Origin: Adineta ricciae
Taxonomy: Eukaryota > Rotifera > Eurotatoria > Adinetida > Adinetidae
Length of the DNA: 64,000 bases
Assembly: GCA_905250025.1 (NCBI GenBank)
Contig: CAJNOJ010000162.1
Coordinates: forward strand, 1 to 64,000
Reading direction: 5' to 3'
The notes under the pieces were generated by a model. That model did not search any database, had not been told where the DNA came from, and saw only the letters and a program-made list of their open reading frames with translations. Positions 54,390 through 64,000 of the stretch are shown here, in pieces. The position numbers and the translations under genes were made by a program. Positions within the stretch are counted from its first letter, which is position 1. Each line of letters begins with the position of its first letter.

Positions 54390-55802
54390 ATGCGAACGAC
54401 CGTTTGCCGCATGGCAAAGCGAATGACATCGATGATGTACAGATCCACTAAACCGGAAGGCGATGTCTCATCGGTGTTTGCTTCTCTCTCAGGTGACGAT
54501 ATGAACAAACCACTTGAATTTCGGTTTGCAGAGTTAAAACAAGAAATTATTCAAGGTTATGAGCAACAAGTGAAAGACAGTTGGTTTCGTTTATTAGACG
54601 TTCTAAAACAGGAAACAGAGACTATACGTCGTTCAAAACAATCGAGTATTCCTGAAATTGATTTCAATGACATACATAACCTTTCATCAGAACTCCAAAA
54701 CAATATTCGAACTCGTGGTGTTGTGATCGTTCGTGGTGTCTTACCTGAAACAGATGCATTGGAATTGAAAACTGGTGTAAAGAAGTATATTAAACAAAAT
54801 CCACACACGAGAGCATTTCCACAAGAGAAGCCAGTTGTTTACGAACTCTATTGGTCGCCTGAACAAGTTCTTGCTCGGTCAAACTCTCGAGTTCTTCAAA
54901 CATTAGCATTTGTCAATGCGTTTTGGCATGCATCACCTGATACACAAATCTGCTTGACAGAAAACATCATGTATGTTGACCGTTTACGAATTCGCCAGCC
55001 AGGTGACAAGGAATTTGCTCTCGGATCCCATATCGATGGCGGTGGTATTGAACGATGGGAAGATCCAGAATATCGATCATGCTATCAATCGATTTTTCAA
55101 GGTCGTTGGGAAGACAATGACTCTTTCGATGCGACACATCGTGTCCAAGCACAAATGTCTCTCTACAATACTGCAGGTGGTTGTTCGGCTTTTCGCTCCT
55201 GGCAAGGTTGGCTTAGTCTCTCCACAGTCAATCCGGGCGAAGGTGGACTTCTAGTTAATCCACTGTTAAAATTTACGACACCTTATTGGCTTCTTCGACC
55301 TTTCTTCAGAAAGGTAAAAGAAAAGAATTCATGGGAAATGGATACTGCTTCGAGTTTTTGGCCAGGTGCTGTCCCTGGCCGGGGACAAGAAATGAACGAT
55401 TCGTTACATCCTGATCTCGAACTGTCAACCACAATGGTATCAATTCCAACGGTACGTCCCGGTGATATGGTCTTCTGGCATTGCGATACAATTCATGCAG
55501 TCGATTCTGTTCACCGTGGACAAGACGATTCAAGTGTATTTTATATACCAGCAGCGCCTCTATGTCAAATCAATGCTGAATATCTTGCTGAGCAACGTCA
55601 TTGTATCGCGCGTGGCGTACCACCACCCGATTTTCCTGGCGGTGAAGGTGAATCGCGTCACGTCGGAAGAGCAAATGACAAACATATCAACACGATTGAA
55701 GGTCGACGTGCAATGGGCTTCGAACCATTCGTATTGAAATCATCCATGACACCAGGAGAAAAAGAAATGATTACAAAAGCAAATCGTCTCTTGAATTTCT
55801 AA
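54390..55802 (+). CDS. DUF1479 oxygenase (copy B)
   Basis: 470 residues, same length as copy A, no indel. The HIDGGG motif is preceded by Ser instead of Pro (GSHIDGGG), and FWHCDTIHAVDSVH is unchanged. The upstream in-frame extension of copy A is broken by stops here, supporting MRTTVCRM as the true start. Strong conservation of the active-site region between haplotypes indicates purifying selection. Confidence 0.85.
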   Translation: MRTTVCRMAKRMTSMMYRSTKPEGDVSSVFASLSGDDMNKPLEFRFAELKQEIIQGYEQQVKDSWFRLLDVLKQETETIRRSKQSSIPEIDFNDIHNLSSELQNNIRTRGVVIVRGVLPETDALELKTGVKKYIKQNPHTRAFPQEKPVVYELYWSPEQVLARSNSRVLQTLAFVNAFWHASPDTQICLTENIMYVDRLRIRQPGDKEFALGSHIDGGGIERWEDPEYRSCYQSIFQGRWEDNDSFDATHRVQAQMSLYNTAGGCSAFRSWQGWLSLSTVNPGEGGLLVNPLLKFTTPYWLLRPFFRKVKEKNSWEMDTASSFWPGAVPGRGQEMNDSLHPDLELSTTMVSIPTVRPGDMVFWHCDTIHAVDSVHRGQDDSSVFYIPAAPLCQINAEYLAEQRHCIARGVPPPDFPGGEGESRHVGRANDKHINTIEGRRAMGFEPFVLKSSMTPGEKEMITKANRLLNF

Positions 55803-56067
55803 AATCTGTTTATTTGTGCTTGTTGCTCTTCTTTCCGTTGAAAAAATTGTTCTCAATGCCAAAGATTCAAGAACTAAAAAAGGTCAAGAGATTTTCTAAT
55901 AATATCTGAGCATTGTTCTTGTGCTTTATTTAAAATTCACATTATTAAAAATTATAGAAGCTACGAGTAATTGAACATGCCTAAGAAATTCAAAGCTTCA
56001 TTTATAGAGACGAGAAAGAAATCTGGTAAGCATCTTGAACAAATCTTTCTCAAAATTTTTTTCAACA

Positions 56068-57006
56068 ATGAATAATACAACGGTCTCGATAGTCACTCCT
56101 TTCCCTTTCACAACATCCTTTCACGCTAATCGAACTAAATTCGGTGTTCTTCTCGTTTTACAAATCCTATCAATTCCATGTTTTTTCTACGTTTTCGCTC
56201 AATTTCGTATCCAACGGTACCTTCGTCAATCATTAAACCATCATATCATTTTTCTTCTGCTAACTACTTCATTCATATTCGTAACTATCTGCTTACCACT
56301 GTCTCAAGCTTATCTCTACAATTCATATGTCTACCCTATTAGCAACATTTATTGTCATTTTTGGAATTGGATTCATTATTCGTTGAATATCACGAATTTG
56401 TTCCTGATGGGTTTTGTCAGTTTCGAACAGAACTGGTTTATATTTTATCCGGGTTTATTTGAAAACTTGATCGGAAAAATTCTTTTTCACTACTGTCCGA
56501 TTGTATGTTGTTTAATTTATCCGACGACTTTTTATTTTATCCTCATTTTTCTCTACCCATGTCGACAATGGTATAACTTTACACAATTATTATGTCAATG
56601 GCCATGCTATTATCGCAGTAAATTTTTCACTCAATTTGACTTATATTTCAATAATTATCTTCCGTTAATAGCCATTCCATTCTTTTCCATATTTGTTTAT
56701 ATTCGAGTTCTCATACGGTTACGCTCATTAAAATTACAAGTGCTTAGATGGAGACAAAATAGACAAATGATCTTACAGTTATGGGCGATATCAAGTTTAT
56801 ATTTGGGTATGTGGATGTCATTACAGTTACTTGGCATTATTAATCTGTATTTTAATACGTATTTTCTGTATCAGGCGCAAATTGACTACATATTTCTGTT
56901 CCCTTATTTGATTCATATTATCTATCCGTTTTTTGTGCTCATTACTCATCACAATGAAATGCTCCAATTTAGAAGAAACATTGTTGTTCCATGTAGAGTA
57001 CATTAG
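56068..57006 (+). CDS. orphan rhodopsin-like GPCR (copy B)
   Basis: 312 residues from MNNTTV, the start shared with copy A. An upstream in-frame Met at 56035 is not conserved. Shares the FEQNWF helix 3 end (no DRY arginine) and IIYPF of helix 7 with copy A. About ten mostly conservative residue changes separate them. Seven hydrophobic helices intact. Confidence 0.75.
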   Translation: MNNTTVSIVTPFPFTTSFHANRTKFGVLLVLQILSIPCFFYVFAQFRIQRYLRQSLNHHIIFLLLTTSFIFVTICLPLSQAYLYNSYVYPISNIYCHFWNWIHYSLNITNLFLMGFVSFEQNWFIFYPGLFENLIGKILFHYCPIVCCLIYPTTFYFILIFLYPCRQWYNFTQLLCQWPCYYRSKFFTQFDLYFNNYLPLIAIPFFSIFVYIRVLIRLRSLKLQVLRWRQNRQMILQLWAISSLYLGMWMSLQLLGIINLYFNTYFLYQAQIDYIFLFPYLIHIIYPFFVLITHHNEMLQFRRNIVVPCRVH

Positions 57007-57543
57007 CTATGTTCGGACCGGATTTGCACCATTGAACAACTTAGCCTACAGTGATTAAAACATTGTTCCATGTTCTACGTTGCGAAAGGGCAGAAGCCAA
57101 TAAGAACACTTGGAGTGATTTTTTATCTGCTAAATTTTAGAAGAGAACAGGTTTGGTTCCTACGTCAACGTTATGAATAAACTTCTCTTTGAACTAATGC
57201 CTCGAGTAGTATTGTACGATGTTTCAAGCGCAGTGTTGAACATATTCAGTGTAAGAGAGAAAATAAAGCGTTGTGAATGTCTCCCGATCTTTTACCTACC
57301 TGGCAGCAGTGACCGCTTTGTCACATCAATTTCGAGTTCAGTGCCTACTTTTCCACTAAGGCACATAAATTCAGTGCGCTTTTTTTGCAACACTGTTGTA
57401 CTAATCATAGAAGTTTACAATTTGAATACGTTGAGAAAGATCGATTGGGTATGCTTATTCACGAACACAAAAAGCGAACAATACTCCAACAATGAAAGCC
57501 ATAAGAGAGAGAATCAATGAGTTCGAGATGCTTTTGTTTTGGG
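57007..57543. other. intergenic, GPCR to NHL1, haplotype B without Penelope
   Basis: The first 220 bases align with 38022-38275. From 57235 the sequence (cagtgttgaacatattc) instead aligns with 58978 onward. So this stretch shows the uninterrupted arrangement across the place where haplotype A carries the Penelope element and some extra sequence. Confidence 0.65.
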
Positions 57544-58757
57544 CTAGTTACCGATGACGCAAATAATGGGATAGACCAGAATGAAGATCCGTGCAAACGA
57601 GTGTCGATTAGCAAGAGAAATGCCTCCATCCGCTTCTGTTCTGGTTGTCATTCTCAGTGTCGAAGTTGTAATAGCAAAACTAGCAGATGCCATGAATGAA
57701 CCTGCACTTGTAGCTAAATAGTATATTCATTTCTATATCAACTGTAAGAAAGCATCGATTCACCTACTTGATGTTGCAAGAGTAATAACTGATGATGACG
57801 ATGGACCTACATTCACAAATATAAGTCCCTCTATGCAGTTGTCTACTTTACCTGTTACTGATTGATTCGTAGACGCTGTTGATGCAGGGGTCGTGCACGA
57901 TGCTGGTATAGAATACAAGAATCTGTTATCAGATTATACTCATGTCACTCAAACATACCACAAATAGGAGAATATTTCTGCACACGATTGTTAAACATAT
58001 CGGCAACGATTAAGGCTCCGCTTGCGTCCAATTGAAGATTTCTCGGACGAAAGAATTGATTTGGCAAAACTCCAGTTGCTGAGCCACCAGCGATAACAGT
58101 GCCATATGTCGCTCCTACCACCCAGCTCATAATGCGATCGTTGGAAGTGTCCGCAATGTATATGTAACCATTCCCATTTCCAACAACTGCTCCTGGATAG
58201 CATAATTGATTGTATCCATTATTGCAAGTGCCTGTTTGTCCTGCCACAGTTGTGCCACTGGTTGCACCCGACAGCCATCTTTGAATTCGATGGTTATATG
58301 TGTCAGCAACATACAATGTATTCGAATCACTTGTGTCAATGAACAAATCCAGTGGATAATAGAACTGACTTGCACCTGATCCATAACTTCCACAAACAAC
58401 AGTGCCTGTCGCTGAAGAATCCCACCGTACAATACGACTATTTATCGTATCGGCTATCCAAATGCTTGATGAATTGTGTGTCATAAACAGACCAGACGGT
58501 CGATTTAACTGATTAGCATTACGTCCACTCCCGTAACCTCCAGCGACAAGTGTTCCGTTGGTAGCGCCAGGTGACCATCGCATGACACGATTATTGTAAC
58601 TATCAACAATATAAATGCTACCATTCGCATCAACGCTCATAGCATCCACTATATTCCTTTGACTAGCACAATAATAATTTTTGCATAAAGCAACTTACTG
58701 CCATGAAACTGATTCCATCCCGTACCATAATCACCACTGACTACTGTCGTTGCGGCT
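57544..58757 (-). CDS. NHL-repeat protein with C-terminal hydrophobic tail (haplotype B, 5' end missing)
   Basis: Exons read leftward: 58757-58699 (cut by the gap), 58648-57959, 57902-57768 and 57713-57544. Introns are 50, 56 and 54 bases and all phases fit. The large exon encodes at least six beta-propeller blades with the usual pattern (IYIVDSYNNRVMRW, LYVADTYNHRIQRW, IYIADTSNDRIMSW). The two small exons add a Cys pair, a Thr/Ser-rich spacer (SCTTPASTASTNQSVTG) and a hydrophobic end (FARIFILVYPIICVIGN). That end could be a membrane segment or a GPI-attachment signal. The protein is likely an extracellular, surface-bound propeller. The signal peptide lies beyond the gap. It is the allele of the gene at 59286. 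Confidence 0.75.
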
Positions 58758-58758
58758 N
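58758..58758. other. contig join (N), right edge of the copy B block
   Basis: The NHL1 first exon is cut here and the next base starts Penelope terminal repeat sequence of haplotype A. Confidence 0.9.
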
Positions 58759-58879
58759 AAATCGTTTTCAATATGTTTTTTATCAATTGTATAATCTGAA
58801 GATGAAATAAATTTTCGAAACGCGTAATAATTAAAACTTACAATGAAATTTAAAGTTGCTGTTAAAATTGTTATCATTT
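58759..58879 (+). mobile_element. inverted Penelope pseudo-LTR fragment
   Basis: These 121 bases are the reverse complement of 38458-38578, in opposite orientation to the main element. They end at atcattt directly against the second copy of the 11-base target duplication. The fragment is best explained as the inverted end of the same insertion; Penelope elements often carry such inverted terminal pieces. Confidence 0.8.
58786..58844 (+). ncRNA. candidate hammerhead ribozyme, second copy
   Basis: Same core as at 38493-38551: outer helix attgta/tacaat, CTGAAGA, GAAA and a GTA cleavage triplet. If transcribed from this orientation it could pair with the opposite-strand copy. Confidence 0.5.
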
Positions 58880-58890
58880 AGTGTTATTCA
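58880..58890. repeat. putative target-site duplication, right copy
   Basis: agtgttattca, identical to 38410-38420. See the left copy. Confidence 0.7.
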
Positions 58891-59285
58891 TCATCGCATA
58901 AATCAGTTCTAGCAAAACTGAACCGTAATATATAATTATTATTCGTTTTCCATATTTTCCCCGTATAACCTCTCAGTGTTGAACATATTCAGTGTAAAGG
59001 AGAAAATCAAGTGTTGTAAATGTCTTCCCCTCTTTTACCTACCTGGCAGCAGTGACCGTTTTGTCGCATCAATTTTGAGTTCAGTGCCTACTTTTCCATT
59101 AAGGTATATAAGTTCAGTACGTTTTTTTGCAACATTGTTATGCTAATCATAGAAGTCTACAATTTGAATACGTTGAGAAAGATCGATTGGGTATGTTTAT
59201 TCACAAACACAAAAAGCAAACAATACTCCAACAATGAAAGCCATAAGAGAGAGAATCAATGAGTTCGAGATGCTTTTGTTTTGAG
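58891..59285. other. haplotype A flank downstream of Penelope
   Basis: The first 90 bases are specific to haplotype A. From about 58978 the sequence aligns with 57235 onward in haplotype B and forms the 3' flank of NHL2. No other gene. Confidence 0.5.
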
Positions 59286-60927
59286 CTAGTTACCGATGAC
59301 GCAAATAATGGGATAGACCAGAATGAAGATCCATGCAAACGAGTGTCGATTAGCAACAGAAATACCTCCATCTGCTGCTGTTCTAGTTGTCATTCTCGAT
59401 GTTGAACTTGCAGTAGCAGAACTAGCAGATGCCACGAATGAACCTGCACTTGTAGCTAAATAGCATCTTCATTTCTATATCAATTGTAAGAAAGCATCGA
59501 TTCACCTACTTGATGTTGCAAGAGTAATAATTGATGATGATGACGATGGACCTACATTCACAAATAGATATCCCTGTATGCAGTTGTCTACTTTACCTGT
59601 TACTGATTGATTCGTAGACGCTGTTGATGCAGCGGTCGTGCACGATACTGGTATAGAATACAATAATCTTTTATCAGACTATACTCATATCACTCGAACA
59701 TACCACAAACAGGAGAATATTTCTGCACACGATTGTTAAACATATCGGCAACGATTAAAGCTCCGCTTGCGTCCAATAGAAGATTTCTCGGGCGAAAGAG
59801 TTGATTTGACAAAACTCCAGTTGCTGCGCCACCAGCGATAACAGTGCCATAGCTTGCTCCTACCATCCATCTCATAATGCGATCGTTGGAAGTGTCCGCA
59901 ATGTATATGTAACCATTCCCATTTCCAACAACTGCTCCTGGATAGCATAGTTGATTGTATCCATTATTGCAAGTGCCTGTTTGTCCTGCCACAGTTGTGC
60001 CACTGGTGGCACCCGATGGCCATCTTTGAATTCGATGGTTGTATGTGTCAGCAACATACAATGTATTCGAATCACTTGTGTCAATGAACAAATCCAGTGG
60101 ATAATAGAACTGACTTGCACCTGATCCATAACTTCCACAAACAACGGTGCCTGTCGCTGAAGAATCCCATCGTACAATACGACTATTTACCGTATCGGCT
60201 ATCCAAATGCTTGATGAATTGTATGTCATAAATAGGCCAGAAGGTCGATTTAACTGATTAGCATTACTTCCACTCCCGTAGCCTCCAGCGACAAGTGTTC
60301 CGTTGGTAGCGCCAGGTGACCATCGCATGACACGATTATTGTAACTATCAACAATATAAATGCTACCATTCGCATCAACGCTCATAGCATCCACTATATT
60401 CCTTTGAATAGCACAATAATGATTTTTGCATAAAGCAACTTACTGCCATAAAACTGATTCCATCCTGTACCATAACCACCACTGACTACTGTCGTTACGA
60501 CTNCCTCCAGCGACAAGTGTTCCGTTGGTAGCGCCAGGTGACCATCGCATGACACGATTATTGTAACTATCAACAATATAAATGCTACCATTCGCATCAA
60601 CGCTCATAGCATCCACTATATTCCTTTGAATAGCACAATAATGATTTTTGCATAAAGCAACTTACTGCCATAAAACTGATTCCATCCTGTACCATAACCA
60701 CCACTGACTACTGTCGTTACGACTGTTGAACCGGGATCAAAGCACTGTACACGACCATTATATGAATCTAACACATAGACTGTACCGTTTCGATCTATAG
60801 CAACATCTGTGGGTATACTAAGATATACTGATGAACTTCCACTCCAACCGATCGATGATCCAGCAATAGTCGTTCCATTCAGCAACCAACTGATATTCGA
60901 TACGGGTGCTAGAACAAACGAAACCAT
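59286..60927 (-). CDS. NHL-repeat protein with C-terminal hydrophobic tail (haplotype A, NHL2)
   Basis: Exons: 60927-60666, 60393-59704, 59647-59510 and 59455-59286. The stretch 60504-60724 repeats 60282-60502 across the N, so part of exon 1, intron 1 and exon 2 appear twice. Removing one copy gives a clean four-exon gene with introns of 50, 56 and 54 bases. The product has an N-terminal hydrophobic stretch (MVSFVLAPVSNISWLL), about seven NHL blades, a Cys pair, a Ser/Thr-rich spacer and a hydrophobic end (FAWIFILVYPIICVIGN), which suggests secretion and surface attachment. The ATG at 60927 is the first Met after an in-frame stop. A cagatttag acceptor-like site 29 bases upstream may be a trans-splice site. 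Binding partner unknown. Confidence 0.75.
60282..60724. repeat. 221-base exact direct repeat around an N (assembly redundancy)
   Basis: 60282-60502 and 60504-60724 read the same on both sides of the N at 60503, with a constant offset of 222. It is what two overlapping contigs look like when joined without merging, and not a biological tandem repeat. Confidence 0.85.
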
Positions 60928-60938
60928 CAGTAATGATA

Positions 60939-62117
60939 CTACTTGCAATTCATCTCTCTAAATCTGAAGTATCTACCAGATGTTGTTGCAGGCGAAACTG
61001 TTGTTGAGATATTCTCTGTGAGTGCTAAAGTCAAAGAAAATCAATAGCAATCTTCATCCAAATATCAATAAGCACAACTCACGACAAGATATAAGGAACT
61101 TCTGAATCCGATTATTTGCTGCGTCCGCAACAAACAAAGATCCGTTGGAATCAAAATCAATGTTCATGGGATCGTATAGCCAATATGGCGCTACGTGGTA
61201 ATATATGTCACCTGCAATAATCATTCCTGAACTTAAGCCAATAGCCCATTGAAGAATACGTTTGTTATTTGAGTCAACAATGAACATATTTCGATTATTA
61301 TCTAATGTGACTGATGTTGGGTACCATAATTGATTGAGACCATTCCCATAATAACCTGTGAATCCCGCTACCGTGGTGCCACTAGTAGCTCCAGCTAACC
61401 ATATTTGAATGCGGTGATTAAATGTATCCGCCACATAAAGTGTATTTGAATCACTTGTATCAACAAATAATCCATAAGGATAGTAAAATTGACTGTTACC
61501 AGTTCCAAAACTACCGCAAACTATCATACTACTCGTCGGTGAAATCCATTTCACTATACGATGGTTGCTCGTGTCAGCAATCCAAAAACATTCCACTAGA
61601 ATAGGAGAGTTGATTTACATTGCTACCAAGATCATTTCCGCCAGCTACTACCACTCCAGACGACGCTCCTCGTGCCCATTTCGTAACACGACCAATAGCA
61701 CTATCGAGTATGTATATATTACCACTATTGTCGATTCTCATGTCATCCACTGGAAAAAACAAACAATACGTGCATATGATAAACTATTTACCAAAATCTA
61801 CCAAACTTACGATTATAAAACTGATTGAATGCTATGCCTGCACTACCGTTGACAATTGTTGTTCCAATGGTAGAATTTGGAGAAAAGCGTTGCACACGAT
61901 AGTTGCCACTATCGAGCACATATATGTTTGAATCCTTATCAACGCGTACGGCTGTTGGATAGTAGAGTGTTGATGCATTAGAACCTGATGTACCGGCACT
62001 ATCGCCAGCGACCGTTGTAGCATTTCTTTGCCACGTTGCTGTTGGACACAGCAGCACGCTTTCATTTTGACTTACAAAAATTCTAAATAGTGTAAACAAT
62101 GCAATCCGTATTATCAT
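60939..62117 (-). pseudogene. second NHL-repeat gene (NHL3), frameshifted
   Basis: Exons: 62117-61811, 61749-61083 and 61024-60939, with introns of 61 and 58 bases. The hydrophobic N terminus (MIIRIALFTLFRIFV) looks like a signal peptide. Blades include IYVLDSGNYRVQRF, LYVADTFNHRIQIW and LFVADAANNRIQKF. In exon 2, near 61585, frame SSGMFLD runs into a stop while ECFWIADTSNHRIV continues in the next frame. By comparison with NHL2 about seven codons plus a frame are lost there. The exon length (667) is out of phase by one base, as expected. The third exon has a Thr-rich end but no hydrophobic tail, unlike NHL1 and NHL2. It is either a recent pseudogene or a gene with an assembly indel. It ends about 12 bases from the NHL2 start. 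Confidence 0.65.
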
Positions 62118-62750
62118 TCTTGTTCAATATCTCGAACCTTACATAGCTATGAAAAGCAGTAAACTCCATAACTTGATCATTGTGGCAAACTGTTTCAACT
62201 GTCTTTCGATGGAAAAAGATACTTTCTTTGTAATTATATACTTGCGATATTTTCTCATTAAAATATAATCATCGCTATACTCAGTTACCTTGTTGATTTT
62301 CTAGTACCTTTTCCGGGCACCTTCTTCTTCACTATCCTGGGAAAATTAATTTTTTTAAATTTTTTAAAATGTTAGTGAAGGTGAGGCAGATTCTCCCATC
62401 GAGTTGAACAACAACTATATCATTTTCCTATAAGGTGACAAAAGCGTCAATGAAAAATAGAGAAAATTCCAGTTTAATCTATGAAATATTTCATTTTGTC
62501 TCAAGAACTAGATTCTAATTCAAGATGCCGAGCAGTTACTGTTGATGTTTGAACAATGTTCTTCTCTTAATAACAATCAAATACTCAATTTCCAAATGAT
62601 AATTAGTTTTGAAAGGAAAAGGATATCACCGCTTACACTAAGATTCGTTTTCCTCAACGAGAATATTATTTTTGACAAAAAAAGAAAAAGATATTCGGTA
62701 CGAATGATATATCGGCAGACAATTTATTATCATAAGTGTAAATAAAACGC
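62118..62750. other. intergenic, TIR gene 3' end to NHL3 promoter
   Basis: No gene is visible. The left part should hold the promoter of NHL3 and the right part the 3' region of the leftward TIR gene. Confidence 0.4.
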
Positions 62751-64000
62751 TCAACACTTGCTTTTCTTGTTTAGTCGAGCTAATTGTGCCAGTCGTTTCT
62801 GTTGTTTGATCAACGAAAGACAACACGACAGTTCAATTAGTGACATGTTCTCCTTCAGTCGTCGGTTGCAATCTTCTTGAAGAGAAGTGAATATCGACTG
62901 AAAATCACCGTATTTCACACAATCTCTCAAAAACACCAAACTACGCCCATCACAATCACAAAAAAGACGAGACATTTGCGCTAACTTATGTTCAATCAAC
63001 CATTGTTGTACTCGTGTTGCTGACCATGCAAAGATATCCTCTGAATCTTTAGATATGCATGTTGACTCTTTCGAAGAGACAGTTGATGGTCTATTTGATT
63101 CGTTCGTCGCATTTAGTGATAGTTCTTTCAATAGCATATTCATTGCTTGATCAAATTCATGTTTTGTAAAATCGACATACAACAGTTGTCCGATGAGAAA
63201 CAATAACCATCCATCGGGTTTGTAGTGTTTTTGTACAAGGATGGGTATGATTTTCCGTTGACACTGAAATGCATAATGTGCTTCAGCGCGACAATAATTA
63301 CTTTTTCGATACTGTTCACTGATACAGAGAATAACGATACGTGATTGTTCGATAGCTTGTGCCATGGCATCCATGACATTTCCGTGCATTTGATCAAAGT
63401 CAATCCACACACGATAATTTGTTCTAGTTAATTCTTGATAAAGTTGATGACAAAGAGCTTTTTCTTTGTGTGAATAACTTATCATGATATCGAATGTTTT
63501 GTCCTCATTGTTGTTCGGTAATAAACGATTATTGTGATTGGTTCCGAGATTCCAAAGAATGCCGTGGACTATTTTGCGCATTTGTTCATCGTCAGTTTCT
63601 TTGGCAAGATGAGAAAGCTTTGACATGAATAAACAATTCGAACGAAGTTGTTCTTGAATATCCTCGTTGAAGGAAAATGTCCAAATAATATCCCATGCCA
63701 CAGGATATTGATCGCTCAGATTAATGAATATAGAGATCTTGTTCAAACTAGCAGCTTTTTGTTGCAGCGAATCATTTTTCGATAAACATTGAAAAGCTTC
63801 GAAGAAAATCAACAGAATTCGATGTTTTGTTTTTCTATTCACATACCTCGGAGCATGAAATCCACTGGTATTCTTCGATAGTTTGTCTGAGATTGATCGA
63901 TAGTTTCTTCGAGTAAATTAAAATAATGACTGCTGATATGATCAGCAATTTTCAAACGTTTCAGTTGATCGTCTGTAAGAGTTTCGCAAAGAATATTGTA
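62751..64000 (-). CDS. ARM-TIR-SAM domain protein (5' end beyond window)
   Basis: Two exons visible: 64000-63847 (continuing beyond the edge) and 63796-62751, joined across a 50-base intron (GTATGT...CGAAG) with matching phase. The N-terminal part is helical and armadillo-like (ILWNLGTNHNN). It is followed by a TIR domain starting FDIMISYSHKEKALC, with RVWIDFD, AIEQSRIVILCIS and CRAEAHYAFQCQRKIIPI. The Glu in the last motif lies where the catalytic glutamate of NAD-cleaving TIR domains such as SARM1 is found. After a Ser-rich linker comes a SAM-like domain (WSATRVQQWLIEHKL...LVFLRDCVKYGDFQ) and a Lys-rich end. TIR before SAM is the reverse of SARM1 (ARM-SAM-SAM-TIR). Roles in innate signalling or NAD cleavage are possible; neither is shown. 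Confidence 0.8.

Noticed and set aside
21704-58757. True tandem segmental duplication of a 17-kb gene block
   Set aside because: The second copy is bounded by N on both sides and sits between two halves of one Penelope insertion with matching target duplications. Misplaced haplotype is the simpler reading, though not proven.
57945-60394. NHL1 and NHL2 as tandem paralogues
   Set aside because: Their 3' flanks align base for base, and NHL1 belongs to the copy B block. They are more likely alleles.
1-64000. tRNA, rRNA or CRISPR features
   Set aside because: No cloverleaf with convincing A and B boxes, no rRNA-like stretch and no spaced direct repeats were noticed. A covariance scan would be needed to exclude tRNAs.

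Overview
The window looks like nuclear DNA of a bdelloid rotifer, probably Adineta-like. It is AT-rich, its genes have very short GT-AG introns (48-61 bases where I could place them), and it holds NHL-repeat, orphan 7TM-receptor and TIR families typical of bdelloids. It also holds several intron-poor enzymes of bacterial or fungal type (SDR, DUF1479, GH43, 2OG oxygenase) and a Penelope-like retroelement. The species call is inference from gene content. Five single N characters (41619, 43088, 47834, 58758, 60503) mark contig joins.

Left part (1-21.6 kb, gene-poor, much decay). In order: a small secreted six-cysteine peptide gene (-), a broken coiled-coil/NHL gene (-), an orphan GPCR (-), an ABCC-transporter remnant (-), an intact ADP-ribosyltransferase ending in a CaaX box (+), a secreted two-repeat Cys-rich protein with one intron (-), a shredded GPCR relic, a 2OG-Fe(II) oxygenase (-), a broken cytochrome P450 (+), an intact SDR (-), a broken amidohydrolase of ACMSD type (+) and a frameshifted unknown gene (-).

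Middle part (21.7-58.8 kb). One gene block appears twice in the same order and orientation: GH43 glycosidase, giant LDLa/EGF/7TM receptor, ankyrin-nucleotidyltransferase, secreted alpha/beta hydrolase, DUF1479 oxygenase, orphan GPCR, then an NHL gene. Copy A is 21.7-38.3 kb and copy B 41.6-58.8 kb. They differ by a few percent (12 of 300 bases counted by eye at the start of the hydrolase gene) and share intron positions, as alleles would. Copy B is bounded on both sides by N, and both N abut Penelope sequence. The outer ends of that Penelope sequence carry the same 11 bases (38410-38420 and 58880-58890), as a target-site duplication would. The simplest reading is that copy B is the other haplotype, wrongly placed inside a gap in the Penelope insertion of haplotype A. 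The true order of haplotype A would then be copy A - Penelope (with an inverted terminal copy) - NHL2 - NHL3 - TIR gene.

Right part (58.9-64 kb): the haplotype A NHL gene, a second frameshifted NHL gene almost touching it, and an ARM-TIR-SAM gene that runs off the window.

The most interesting items are the palindromic endonuclease-positive Penelope element with a candidate hammerhead ribozyme in its terminal repeats, the three-part ankyrin-nucleotidyltransferase protein preserved on both haplotypes, the ADP-ribosyltransferase with a prenylation motif, and the ARM-TIR-SAM protein whose domain order differs from SARM1.
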